Positions 51,896-61,900 of a DNA stretch of 64,000 nucleotides are shown one piece after another (position 1 is the stretch's first letter; each line of letters opens with the position of its first letter). The notes beneath the pieces were generated by a model. The model saw only the letters and a program-made list of their open reading frames with translations, made no database searches and was not told the DNA's origin. The position numbers and the translations under genes are program-made. Source of the DNA: JAIXWP01 sp046309775 (GTDB taxonomy: Bacteria; Bacteroidota; Bacteroidia; Flavobacteriales_D; Sanyastnellaceae); contig JBKCOM010000161.1 in the NCBI GenBank assembly GCA_046309775.1, forward strand, positions 1-64,000. The letters are read 5' to 3'.

Positions 51896-53620
51896 TTAAA
51901 AATTAATTTGGTACAACATCATGAATTGGCGAACAGCATAGTGAGCCGTGTTCACGTCGGCATCGTCAAAATCAAATAAGTTAACTTGAGCAGAAAGGAA
52001 AGACTTATCACTAAAACGATATCTCAACCCTGCTGCTTTCATGTTTTCTTTTCCTCTAACGTTATATTCAATAAAGTTAAAAATTTCTGCATAATTATTC
52101 CTCACAGCCGTGTAATCAAACCCATCGTATTCGATGAATTGCCAGCCAGCAATCAAATCCAATTTCTCATACAATTCGAATTCAATTCCGAGAGATGCTA
52201 CAGTTGTAGTCAAATCTACCCCACGATAAAACTCTGTTCCTGCGCGGTTTGTTTGATCTTGTCTCACGCTCATTTCGAATGCGGCTCTGCGAGGCAACAC
52301 CTTTGAAATTTCGTCGCGCATCCATTTAACGTTCACTTGAGTTCTTGTAAACTTCCTTGCTTCTGGCGTTCCTTCGCCGCGTGTCTCTTGGAGATTCGCG
52401 TGCATAGCCTCTATCGATAATCCCTTTTCTGTTTTCCAACCAGCTTCCAAAATCAGACCTTGTCGGTTGGGAGTGGCATCGCCAAAGGGAGTAATATTAT
52501 CATATTTTGGCAAAAATGTCATCAGATAAGGCTGAAGCTGCATGTTGTACATAGAAGATTCGCGCATTAAGTCTAACATGGTTAGAGGACGTAAATTCTG
52601 ATCATTTCCAGTTCTTTGAAACGCTGTTGGAATTCCATTAAAATTCAATCGCTTTGTCTGTGCGCCTGGACTTCTAAAATCGCTGTCGACCCGCTTGAAT
52701 GTTCCGCGTGCAAAGAGACCTGACTTTTTGTGTTTAAACAATGCGCGGAATTCACCAAAGCTACCATCGTTTTCTGGTGCCTCTGCGTCGTTGATAAATC
52801 TTGTTCTTGAATTTCCCAATTCAGCTTCTGCTGAAGCATCCCATGTTGCATTGTCCCAATTTGCTTTTGCAGAAAATGTACTCACCGGATTTCTAAAGAG
52901 AGTATTGTTGCGAGACGTTCCTTCTACATCGATTAGATTCACATAATTCCATCCTACTTGTAAAAATTTACTCTGCACTAGCTGAACGTTTCCACCAGTG
53001 AAAATGCGATCGTTGATGGAACTATTATTGGAAGCACGAACGCGCGTTGCGAAAGTGTGAAATTCCACCTCTTCTATAAACTCATTGAACACCAATCCCC
53101 ATTCAGCGGCACCACCTTGTTGACGCCATGAATTATCAAGATTATGAAAATGATCATAATTAACCACATCAAACTGTTGTCTGAATATTGCGGGAGAATT
53201 CTGAAAAAATTCTTGATCATTATTCCAAAAAGTATAACGTGTCAATCGATAATTGATATCCCCCAATTGGTAACGTACCACCCCTCCGATAACGCCTTTG
53301 ACATAGAGCTGACGAATATCGAAAGTAACACCCGCACCCCAAAAACCTCCGTAATCGTTGCGCACACGCACCATTCCGAGGATTTCCATATTCTTGTTCG
53401 GACGAATATTCAACCCCAAATCTGCCATTACATGACCGCTGTTGAGACGTGGAATGGTGATGGAATCTTCTACTGCCAAATCTTGATCAAGTCGGTCGCC
53501 GAAGAAATAACCTCGAGCAGCACCGGTGAAAGTGAATTTCTTGGGAGCTGTTTGAGCCGAATGAACGTTCGGTATTGCAAATAATGCAATGGTGATGATA
53601 TATAATAGATACTTGTTCAT
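51896..53620 (-). CDS. Outer-membrane beta-barrel protein, glucan locus (2)
   Basis: 574 residues with a signal peptide (LLYIITIALFAIPNVHSAQ). No plug domain or TonB box. Repeated amphipathic strands through the whole length (FTFTGAARGYFFG, MVRVRNDYGGFWGAGVTF, FEMSVRQDQTNRAGTEFYRG, LRYRFSDKSFLSAQVNLF) ending MMLYQINF, a terminal aromatic as needed for barrel insertion. Probably a porin-like channel or glycan-binding barrel; two bases from its neighbour, same operon. Confidence 0.65.
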   Translation of the reverse strand: MNKYLLYIITIALFAIPNVHSAQTAPKKFTFTGAARGYFFGDRLDQDLAVEDSITIPRLNSGHVMADLGLNIRPNKNMEILGMVRVRNDYGGFWGAGVTFDIRQLYVKGVIGGVVRYQLGDINYRLTRYTFWNNDQEFFQNSPAIFRQQFDVVNYDHFHNLDNSWRQQGGAAEWGLVFNEFIEEVEFHTFATRVRASNNSSINDRIFTGGNVQLVQSKFLQVGWNYVNLIDVEGTSRNNTLFRNPVSTFSAKANWDNATWDASAEAELGNSRTRFINDAEAPENDGSFGEFRALFKHKKSGLFARGTFKRVDSDFRSPGAQTKRLNFNGIPTAFQRTGNDQNLRPLTMLDLMRESSMYNMQLQPYLMTFLPKYDNITPFGDATPNRQGLILEAGWKTEKGLSIEAMHANLQETRGEGTPEARKFTRTQVNVKWMRDEISKVLPRRAAFEMSVRQDQTNRAGTEFYRGVDLTTTVASLGIEFELYEKLDLIAGWQFIEYDGFDYTAVRNNYAEIFNFIEYNVRGKENMKAAGLRYRFSDKSFLSAQVNLFDFDDADVNTAHYAVRQFMMLYQINF

Positions 53621-53622
53621 GC

Positions 53623-55569
53623 TTAGAAGAATGCTTTAATTTCAACTGTTAATTCACGACCTCTGAAACGATCGAGGTTAAAACTCTCATCGCGGAAATA
53701 GAACCAGCGATGACGGAGATAAAGACGGGTATTTTTTCCCATATCAATATCACAACCCACACCGACGCCTTCTCCGTATTGATTGCGCGGGCGCAATGTT
53801 TCTTCATCCAAATCAGTGAGATAGTTGCCAAGCGTGCGCTCGTAACCATAATAGAGATTCAATAGAAACCCACCCGTGATGGCGTAATAGGTTTCGAATT
53901 CGGCTGCGTACTGCCGTATATAGGCTTTTTCATTGGTAACGACGACGGGAGAAAACTCGCGTTGAACCGAGCCCATTTGCAATAAAGAAAAAACGAATAA
54001 ATCACGACCAAGGAACTTTGTGTAGTACTTTATTTGAGCCTCGGCAACAGAAAAATATTTTCGATTTACCACAACACCTGAGCTATCGTCAGAGAGATTC
54101 ACTGTTTGGTAAACATCTCTAAAAATATCAGAGTAGCGATTGTAAGGACCTACGTTGGGTGGGAAGATCCATCTCCACAAGCGAGAACGCGTGAATTGAT
54201 TGACGGGATTTCCGAAAGTAATGACCTCTGCGGCGGGCGTAATCTCTGAAGAAAAACCTATACCACCCGAAAACTTCAATTTCTTACCACCTGTTTCTGC
54301 ATTGATATTTACACCTTGTCTGTTATTCGTAATCTGACCGAGGCGCACCATGCTCGAGCCGAAAGGTTGAAGCAATACGGTACTACCCACTTGGCCTGCA
54401 GGAATATCATTTACACGAAACTCTGGTGTTGCAGTGTTCCAATACAGCGCATTGTTATTTACTACAGCAGGGTCAATATAATAGGTGTGTATTTCGAATG
54501 AAGGAATACGTCCGCGACGTGGTGTTCTGAATTTAGTTTGAAATAATGGCTTCCAACCTTCATCATTGGTAGGGCTAAAATAGCGTCCCATTCCTGCTTC
54601 ACCTGTGAATAGAAATCCTTTGAATCCAATGTGCCATTCACCTGTCACTACATTAAACCCAAAAGTCTCTCTCGCCAAGCTATCGGTGTATGTCAAAGAA
54701 TTGATGGTATTAATGGCTGCAAAATCACCAGCGCCCCAATCCTTTTTGAATTTACCTCCGTATGTAAAACTTGGCACCTGTGAAAACCCTCCATTGATTT
54801 CTGTCTTACCAATCATCGCAGTGAATGAAGTTCGACCAGGCATATCACTACCTTGTAATGTAGCACCAACAAAAGCTCTATTTCCCCAACGCATATCTTG
54901 ATCAATCGAACCTTGATCGAAGTATTGCTTGTATCTTGATGACAACCCCACACCCGTCGGATCCCAGGGATTTCTTTCCCAAAGAACAAAACGATTGTAG
55001 CCTCTAAAAGACGCCATCGTCAAGTCAGAAAGGTTCACCCATTGAATGCCACCAACAGTAGCGCGCAAAGTGCCGCGTTTTGTTTCAAAGCTTCCGTACA
55101 AATTCATCCCCAGCAACATTCCCAATGTGCTCCCAAGGCGCGGCCCCATGAGCGGATATTGAATATCAGGGCGCAGTGAATCTGCAACCTGACTTCCATA
55201 GGTTGTATTTAAGACACCCGTTAGAAATTGAAATACATATAAGTCAAAACCCCATGAAGACCTCGGATTGGGGCGACCAGCCACATTCAAGGTCAACGAA
55301 GGCAATTGACTATCGTCTCCGATAAAAATATTTCTCGGTAATACTGTGTCTCCTATGGTCGGGTTTAATAAATAACGATCGAGATGGCGCGTATAGGTTG
55401 CGAAGAATCGATAGTCTCCTGATATCTTGATATTGCTATTGCCGGGATCTTTTTTTGGGAATAGACCTAACTCCAATCGCTCGCGAAACCGCGCTGAATC
55501 TTGTTGAGCCAATATTTCCGAAGAAAAAAATACTACCAGAAATGCAAGGATACTTATCCTTATTTTCAT
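53623..55569 (-). CDS. Outer-membrane beta-barrel protein, glucan locus (1)
   Basis: 648 residues with a signal peptide (ISILAFLVVFFSSEILAQQ). Many barrel strands (ISGDYRFFATYTRHLDRYL, GFDLYVFQFLTG, GFLLNLYYGYERTLGNYLT, RLYLRHRWFYFRDESF) ending LTVEIKAFF. No TonB plug, so not a SusC. With the next gene it forms a tandem of large barrels. Its promoter (TTG-N19-TATGTTTG) contains operator copy A, so the barrel genes can be transcribed separately from the regulator. Confidence 0.65.
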   Translation of the reverse strand: MKIRISILAFLVVFFSSEILAQQDSARFRERLELGLFPKKDPGNSNIKISGDYRFFATYTRHLDRYLLNPTIGDTVLPRNIFIGDDSQLPSLTLNVAGRPNPRSSWGFDLYVFQFLTGVLNTTYGSQVADSLRPDIQYPLMGPRLGSTLGMLLGMNLYGSFETKRGTLRATVGGIQWVNLSDLTMASFRGYNRFVLWERNPWDPTGVGLSSRYKQYFDQGSIDQDMRWGNRAFVGATLQGSDMPGRTSFTAMIGKTEINGGFSQVPSFTYGGKFKKDWGAGDFAAINTINSLTYTDSLARETFGFNVVTGEWHIGFKGFLFTGEAGMGRYFSPTNDEGWKPLFQTKFRTPRRGRIPSFEIHTYYIDPAVVNNNALYWNTATPEFRVNDIPAGQVGSTVLLQPFGSSMVRLGQITNNRQGVNINAETGGKKLKFSGGIGFSSEITPAAEVITFGNPVNQFTRSRLWRWIFPPNVGPYNRYSDIFRDVYQTVNLSDDSSGVVVNRKYFSVAEAQIKYYTKFLGRDLFVFSLLQMGSVQREFSPVVVTNEKAYIRQYAAEFETYYAITGGFLLNLYYGYERTLGNYLTDLDEETLRPRNQYGEGVGVGCDIDMGKNTRLYLRHRWFYFRDESFNLDRFRGRELTVEIKAFF

Positions 55570-55591
55570 TGGTTTGTTTGGTTGGGTAAAC

Positions 55592-55626
55592 CAAACATAC
55601 GACTTTTTGTAAAAAACACAAAAAGT
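55592..55626 (-). promoter_or_regulatory. Operator A and internal promoter before the barrel genes
   Basis: Perfect palindrome ACTTTTTGT-N7-ACAAAAAGT at 55602-55626. Reading leftward, TTG of its arm (55619-55621) is followed after 19 bases by TATGTTTG (55592-55599), a full Bacteroidota promoter, then 22 bases to the ATG at 55569. The operator thus covers the -33 element. Confidence 0.8.
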
Positions 55627-55631
55627 ATATT

Positions 55632-56960
55632 TTATTGGGCTGTCATTTCATAATGCTTGAAAGCAACCGGACGTTTTGTTCTTGAATTATCCGAAGGTGC
55701 GGTAACTTGAAAAGGAATATTTTCATAGCCATAACCACCTTTTTTATCATAAGCAAAAACAAACAAGCGATAACTGCCTACAGCGCTTGGTGCGAAGAAT
55801 GTGACATCCCCGTTTCTTACTTTCACGCTCAAACCAGAAACTGGAACAGGAGCAGACTCCGCGTCACCGCCGCTTTTGATATCGGTACTTTCTGGAATAA
55901 CAAACACACGCAACTTCAAATTATCATTGTCTGGATCGCTTGCATTAATTCGTGCCGTGCAGCGATCGCCCGCTTCTACTTTTACATTTTCGCCTTTAGC
56001 TTTCCCATTCATTGTGGTAGATTTCACAATGGGTGCGCTATTTTTTGGTGCTGCATTTTTCCAAATCTTGTGCAATCTGTCTACAGCTTCAGAGCTTTCA
56101 CCATTCTCAGAAAAAAGTCCATACCACGTTGAGGTGGTTTCTTGTTTTTGTCCCCAAAGAAAAACAAATGAGCCAATGCACATTGTATTATCAGCTTCTA
56201 TATGCTGCTTGTAACGGTTTTCGTAGCTCTCCGCCTTTTCAAAACTTCCTTGTTCGATGGGCGCTTTCCATTCTGTTTTTGCCACTTCCCAGTGCCCATT
56301 TGGTCCCCACTCGGTGATCATATAAGGCTTCTTCCAGCCGCAATCGCGAATGCCTTGAGCTACATTTCCAATATCACCATAAGTGTTGATACCATAAATA
56401 TCAATGCTTGGACAACGCTCCATGATGAGAGCCGCTTCTAGAGGATCAAAACCAGCAGTGACCGTAGAAGTTGGGTGATTGGGGTCTACCTCTTTGATCA
56501 TTTTTGCGATATCTTCCACCGCATACCACACGTTTGTATTTTTATAAAAAAGATCTACCTCGTTTCCCACGCCCCACAAAAGCAGCGCTGGATGATCTTT
56601 TAATTGCAGCACTGCGCTGCGAAATGCATCGAGTTGTGCTTTTACTTTTACGGGATCATCATAATCGAAGCCGTGGCGTTCATGCTGCACCCAAAGCCCC
56701 ATCATCACCATAAGACCATTGCTCTGCGCTTCATCTAAAATAGCACGAGCATCATCAATACCCCAAGTACGAATGGTGTTTCCCCCTATTTCAACCAACT
56801 TCTTTTGCTGCACATGGCCGCCTGCACCACGCACATAAAAAGGCGAACCATCAACAAGCAGTTGCCAAGAACCAGCATTATTAGCAATCGTCACCTTCTT
56901 AGGTTGTGCATAAGCGAGCGTGCTCATGAACATCAATAAACACCATCCTAATACTTTCAT
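55632..56960 (-). CDS. Secreted clan GH-A glycoside hydrolase
   Basis: 442 residues from the ATG at 56960, which gives a signal peptide (GWCLLMFMSTLAYAQ); the open frame extends into the regulator gene. TIM barrel with FYVRGAGGHVQQKKLVEIGGNTIRTWG, acid/base Glu in LLLWGVGNEVDLF and nucleophile Glu in PYMITEWGPNGHW; then a beta-sandwich tail (VEAGDRCTARINASDPDNDNLKL). The opening resembles GH2-type barrels; GH158/GH5-like endo-beta-glucanases also fit. Begins 13 bases after the regulator stop, so same operon. Confidence 0.75.
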   Translation of the reverse strand: MKVLGWCLLMFMSTLAYAQPKKVTIANNAGSWQLLVDGSPFYVRGAGGHVQQKKLVEIGGNTIRTWGIDDARAILDEAQSNGLMVMMGLWVQHERHGFDYDDPVKVKAQLDAFRSAVLQLKDHPALLLWGVGNEVDLFYKNTNVWYAVEDIAKMIKEVDPNHPTSTVTAGFDPLEAALIMERCPSIDIYGINTYGDIGNVAQGIRDCGWKKPYMITEWGPNGHWEVAKTEWKAPIEQGSFEKAESYENRYKQHIEADNTMCIGSFVFLWGQKQETTSTWYGLFSENGESSEAVDRLHKIWKNAAPKNSAPIVKSTTMNGKAKGENVKVEAGDRCTARINASDPDNDNLKLRVFVIPESTDIKSGGDAESAPVPVSGLSVKVRNGDVTFFAPSAVGSYRLFVFAYDKKGGYGYENIPFQVTAPSDNSRTKRPVAFKHYEMTAQ

Positions 56961-56973
56961 CGTTGTAAAAATT

Positions 56974-57717
56974 TTATGGTTCAAACATGAAGCCTTTCTC
57001 TCTTTGTTCAAGGAATTTTTTCTCATTGAACTTATAAAGTGAAGAAGGTCTGTGTCTAACGTTTTGTTGAGATTCGTTGAGACGTTGAACAAACTTCATC
57101 TCTTGTACTTTCTTTCTAAAATTGCCCTTATCAAACTTTTTATTCAAAAGCGTTTCATAGAACTCTTGCAACTGAGTCATGGTAAATTTCTCAGGAAGCA
57201 CTTTAGCCCACAGGGGTTCGTGCAGCACCAATCCTCGCAATTCGGATAATGCTCGATTCAAAATTTCTCTATGGTCAAAAGCAAGTTTTGGAAGTCGCTT
57301 CACACTATGCCATTTGGTTTGACTCGCCCATGAAGAAGCCTCAGGCTTTAAATCGTATGTCTCCACCACTGCCATGTAGCCTACGGTAATAACGCGACCA
57401 AGTGGGTGTCTGTCGACTTTACCAAATGTTTGCACTTGTTTTATAGGAATATCAGAAAGCGAAGTGAGGTCTTTCAAAACACGAGACGCTGCGCTATCTA
57501 AATCCTCCATTGGGTATACCAAGTCGCCAGGCAATGCCCAAAAACCCTCGAAAGGTTCTGTACCTCTTTCTATAAGTAAAACCGAGAGTTGCTTTTCATG
57601 ATAACCGAATATTACACAGTCCACCGAAAAGGCGGATTTAAAAAATTCATCGATAGGAATTGAGTACAAGTCCTCCTGTTGAATGCGTGACTTAAATGCA
57701 CGTGATGTTGTGGTCAT
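56974..57717 (-). CDS. Nudix-domain transcriptional regulator (NrtR/AraR-like)
   Basis: 247 residues. N-terminal Nudix fold (FFKSAFSVDCVIFGYHEKQLSVLLIERGTEPFEGFWALPG). The Nudix box at ~64-84 is degenerate: the catalytic REUxEE positions read RVLKDL, so hydrolysis is unlikely and the domain should bind a ligand. C-terminal winged helix (~170-247: FTMTQLQEFYETLLNKKFDKGNFRKKVQEM). Such regulators control NAD or sugar genes in Bacteroidota (NrtR, AraR). First gene of the leftward operon, with operator B in its promoter region; predicted repressor. Confidence 0.85.
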   Translation of the reverse strand: MTTTSRAFKSRIQQEDLYSIPIDEFFKSAFSVDCVIFGYHEKQLSVLLIERGTEPFEGFWALPGDLVYPMEDLDSAASRVLKDLTSLSDIPIKQVQTFGKVDRHPLGRVITVGYMAVVETYDLKPEASSWASQTKWHSVKRLPKLAFDHREILNRALSELRGLVLHEPLWAKVLPEKFTMTQLQEFYETLLNKKFDKGNFRKKVQEMKFVQRLNESQQNVRHRPSSLYKFNEKKFLEQREKGFMFEP

Positions 57718-57732
57718 ACAGATGATTTTTCA

Positions 57733-57796
57733 CAAAGCTAATTAAAAACCATTTAGTTTACTTATTGTAAAAAATACAAAAAGTTTTTTACTTTAG
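57733..57796. promoter_or_regulatory. Operator B between the regulator and the divergent binding-protein gene
   Basis: ACTTATTGT (57760-57768), N7, ACAAAAAGT (57776-57784). Rightward promoter: TTG 57765-57767, 21 bases, TACTTTAG 57789-57796. Leftward -7 box: TAGCTTTG on the minus strand at 57733-57740, with the operator over its -33 region. One site can therefore control both directions, including the regulator itself. Confidence 0.78.
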
Positions 57797-57814
57797 TAAA
57801 AAATTAGACCGCAT

Positions 57815-58801
57815 ATGAAACAAATTTTTACCTCAATCATCTTTCTCACTACTATAATTTCTGCCTATTCACAGACATACAACATCACCTTTCAGTTGAA
57901 TACGAATGAGATGACGGAAACATTTAGTGTTCCTGAAATCAATGGTACATTCAATAACTGGTGCGGTGCCTGCGCCCCGCTTGCCGACGAAGATGGCGAT
58001 GGAATTTACACCATCACGATTCCACTTTCGGCTGGTTTGATTGAATATAAATTCGCAGCAGATAACTGGGCCATTCAAGAATCGCTTGTTTCTGGTTCGT
58101 CTTGCACACTCACCACTGGTCAGTTTATCAATCGTGTTTATGAAGTAACACAAGATGCAACATTGCCCATAGTATGTTGGGGTAGCTGCGACAACTGCGG
58201 CATCAACAATGGGCCGTTCAATGTCACCTTTAAAGTAGACATGAGCGATGTAACGGAAGCTTATACTACGCCAGAAGTAAATGGTACTTTTAATGATTGG
58301 TGCGGCGGATGTGCCCCGATGACCGATGCTGATGGCGATGATATTTGGGAATTGACCATCGCACTTCCAGCGGGTAGCCATGAATATAAGTTTGCCTACG
58401 ACTCTTGGGCAGGTCAAGAATCACTCACCGCTGGTGCACCGTGTACCATTACGTTCGATGCTTTTACAAATAGATTCTTAGAAGTATCTGGTCCTGCTGA
58501 ATTAGATCCTGTTTGTTGGGGACAATGCGCTCCATGTGGAATCATCTCTGTAGAAGAATCCAATGCGATCGACGTTTCCATTTTCCCAAATCCAGTGGCC
58601 GATGTACTAAATATTTCTGGACTTACAGGAAATGGTGTAGCGCGCATCGTAGATATGAATGGAAAAGAAGTAATGAGCGGAATCAATATTAATTCAAGCG
58701 CGATGCAAGTGAATGTTTCCGAAATTCCTGCTGGAAATTATGTGCTCATTACGACTGTAGATTCTATTCAGTCGATGTCCCGTTTTTGTATTATAAGATA
58801 A
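57815..58801 (+). CDS. T9SS-secreted protein with two six-cysteine beta-sandwich modules
   Basis: 328 residues. Signal peptide (SIIFLTTIISAYSQ), then two ~112-residue modules beginning YNITFQLNTNEM and FNVTFKVDMSDV. Each has xxGTFNxWCGxCAP, DGDxI, EYKFAxDxW, a PCT/SCT block and VCWGxCxxC, i.e. six conserved cysteines that could form three disulfides. The fold pattern resembles E-set/AMPK-CBM-like domains that bind glucans. A sorting domain ends it (VSIFPNPVADVLNI...SRFCIIR). Likely a secreted glucan-binding protein under operator B. Confidence 0.82.
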   Translation: MKQIFTSIIFLTTIISAYSQTYNITFQLNTNEMTETFSVPEINGTFNNWCGACAPLADEDGDGIYTITIPLSAGLIEYKFAADNWAIQESLVSGSSCTLTTGQFINRVYEVTQDATLPIVCWGSCDNCGINNGPFNVTFKVDMSDVTEAYTTPEVNGTFNDWCGGCAPMTDADGDDIWELTIALPAGSHEYKFAYDSWAGQESLTAGAPCTITFDAFTNRFLEVSGPAELDPVCWGQCAPCGIISVEESNAIDVSIFPNPVADVLNISGLTGNGVARIVDMNGKEVMSGININSSAMQVNVSEIPAGNYVLITTVDSIQSMSRFCIIR

Positions 58802-58823
58802 TTGTCACTCATATATATTTTAA

Positions 58824-58851
58824 AATCCTGCCTAAGGCAGGATTTTTTTTT
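58824..58851 (+). terminator. Intrinsic terminator after the two-module gene
   Basis: AATCCTGCC (58824-58832) pairs with GGCAGGATT (58836-58844), then a run of T. It ends three bases before operator C. Confidence 0.9.
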
Positions 58852-58853
58852 GC

Positions 58854-58917
58854 ACTTATTGTAAAAAATACAAAAAGGTATATATTCGTACCACTTATTG
58901 TAAATTTTACACTAAGT
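58854..58917 (+). promoter_or_regulatory. Operators C and D flanking the promoter of the five-module gene
   Basis: C: ACTTATTGT-N7-ACAAAAAGG at 58854-58878. D: ACTTATTGT-N7-ACACTAAGT at 58893-58917. Between them is the -7 box TATATTCG (58881-58888), 19 bases after the TTG of operator C. C overlies -33 and D covers the expected transcription start. Confidence 0.8.
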
Positions 58918-58949
58918 CAAAACCAATTAACCAAAACAAACAATCACAG

Positions 58950-61900
58950 ATGAAACATTTTATTATTGCCGCGTGGCTGCTGCTTTTGGGCCATGCGTCA
59001 TGGTCACAATTCAATGTGACTTTTCGAGTCGACATGAATAATGTCACACAACCATTTACTTCCCCTCAGGTTAGCGGTACTTTCAACAACTGGTGTGGAG
59101 GTTGCGCGCCAATGTCTGATGGTGATGGCGACGGTATTTGGGAATTAATAATTCCTCTAAACGCTGGAACATACGAATACAAATTCAACGCAGACAGTTG
59201 GGCTATTTCTGAAAACCTAATACCTGGCGCTCCATGCACTGTAACTAATGGTGGTTTTACAAATCGCAGCTTGAACGTAACGGGCGATGTTGTGCTTGAT
59301 GCCGTTTGCTGGGGAGCTTGCGTTGGATGTAATGTTGTAGTTCCTAATTATAATGTCACCTTCCGTGTAGACATGAACAACGTAACACAACCATTTACAC
59401 TTCCCAATTTGAATGGAACATTCAACAACTGGTGTGGAGCATGCGCTCCAATGTCTGATGGTGATGGCGACGGTATTTGGGAGTTAGTTGTGGCACTTCC
59501 TGCTGGTAGTTATGAATATAAATTCTCTGCCGATGGCTGGATTATTCAAGAAAACCTAACTCCTGGATCACCATGCACCATTACAGTTGGTCCGTTTACG
59601 AACCGTACCTTGAACGTTACTGGAGACGTGGTATTGGATCCTGTTTGTTGGGGTTCTTGTGTAACCTGTGGAACGGTGGTACCCCAACATGATGTTACCT
59701 TCAGAGTGGATATGAACAACGTCACTCAAGCTTTTACCACTCCAGAGGTGAATGGTACTTTTAATGACTGGTGTGGTGGTTGCGCCCCGATGACAGACGC
59801 CGATGGTGATGGTATTTGGGAGCTTACGGTAACACTCGATGAAGGATTGCATGAATACAAGTTTGCAGCTGACGGTTGGAATATTCAAGAGACATTGGCT
59901 CAAGGTGCACCATGCACAGTAGGCGGCGCCCCATTTGTCAATCGTTCTTTAAACTTAACAGGCGATGTAGTATTAGATCCAGTGTGCTGGGGATCTTGCG
60001 TTGCTTGCCCACCGATTTACGACGTGACATTTAGAGTGGACATGAACAATGTCACCCAACCCTTTACCACACCTGAAGTGAATGGTACATTCAATAACTG
60101 GTGTGGAGCTTGCGCCCCAATGTCTGATCCAGATGGAGACGGTATTTGGGAACTTGTGATCGGACTGCCAGCAGGATCTTATGAATATAAGTTCTCTGCG
60201 GACGGATTCAACATACAAGAAAGCTTAAATCCAGGACTTCCATGTACTGTCACAAACTTCGGCTTCACTAATCGCACACTTACTGTAAGCGATGACGTAG
60301 TGCTCAACACAGTATGCTACGGTGCTTGCGTTGGTTGTGATCAGGTAATACCTGAATATGACATCACCTTTAGAGTGAATATGAATAACGTTACTACTCC
60401 TTTCACAACACCAGAAGTAAATGGAACATTCAACAACTGGTGTGGTGGATGCGCTCCGATGTCAGACCCAGACGGAGACGGAATTTGGGAATTAGTAATT
60501 ACACTTCAACCAGGCACCTATGAATATAAGTTTGCTGCAGATAACTGGAGCTCACAAGAGACATTGACGCAGGGAGATCCATGCACAATCAATGGAGCAC
60601 CATTTGTGAATCGCTCTCTATCTGTTACTGCCGACGCAGTGCTTGGCGCTGTATGTTGGGGTTCATGTAATGTTGGAAGTTTATTGCTCTTTGCAGATAA
60701 CGACGGCGACGGCGTTGGTGCTGGCACAGCTGCGTTATACTGCACAAATCCAGGGGCTGGATATTCAGCTTTAGGAACTGACTGTAACGACTCAAATTCT
60801 GCCATCTATCCTGGTGCCACAGAAATATGCACCAACACTATTGATGATGATTGTGATGGTTTGATTAACGAAGGTTGTCCTCCTGTTCCAGTAAACGACA
60901 ATAGAGCGAGCGCTACTTTGCGCATCTCGGCAGGCTTCCCTGCATGCTCAAATGTGACAGGAAATCTTCTGACTGCTACAAATTCACCTGAAGCCATTTC
61001 ATCTGAACCTATTGGAGCTGGTCAAGATATTTGGTATCGATTTGTCGCTGGTAGTAATGGCGCCCGAATTCAAGCAACCTCAGCTGTGAATGACCTTGTG
61101 CTGGAGCTACAAACCTCTGCGGGTGCACTTGTAGATACAGAGAACGCCACCGGTGTAGGCGGAGCTGAAATCTTGGTGGTAAACAACCTTGTTGCTGGTC
61201 AAACATACTTCCTTGCAGTTCGCAATTTTAATACTGCTGCTGCTGGTACCTTCACTGTTTGCATGCAGAATCTTGACATGAGCGATCCAGATAATGGCAC
61301 CACCTTCTCTAGCTTGTGTGGAGCGTTCAAATGTGACTGGAATGGAGCTTCTAATTATACCGTTACATTCGATGACGGAGTGAATCAATATGTAGGATCG
61401 AATGGTGCAAATTCCAACATTCCTTTCTCTACAATGCCTGCTTTGAAATACAACACCACTTATGACGTAACGATTACGAGCACATGGGTACTCAACAACG
61501 GTGCGGGTGGAAGCCCTACAACTGTAGTTGTTACTTCTCCTGCCTACGAAGTTACTATACTCCAACACGCTCCTGTAAGCCTTCGTGCAGCAGACCGTTG
61601 TCCTACGGCTCGTGCATTGAATGCATTGATTGGAACAGACATTTGGATTTGTGGTACTGGTGCTTGGCAGTGGGAATTTGTAGAAGTAAATCCTTCAAAC
61701 CCATCTGAGGTGATAAGCCCATCGCCGATTGAAATCACCACTTCAAATACTTCGCGCTTCATTCGTGTAAGCCAGATCCCTGGTGTTCAGCCTGGAGATC
61801 GCTACCGCGTGCGTGTTCGTCCTGTCATTGCTGGAGTGCCAGGTGCATATGCACCTTTCCACCAAGAGTTGTGTGTAGCTGGCGGATTGAATATGGAAAT

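Noticed and set aside
59010..60680. Regular repeats as a CRISPR array
   Set aside because: Unit length is over 300 bases and in frame; they are protein modules.
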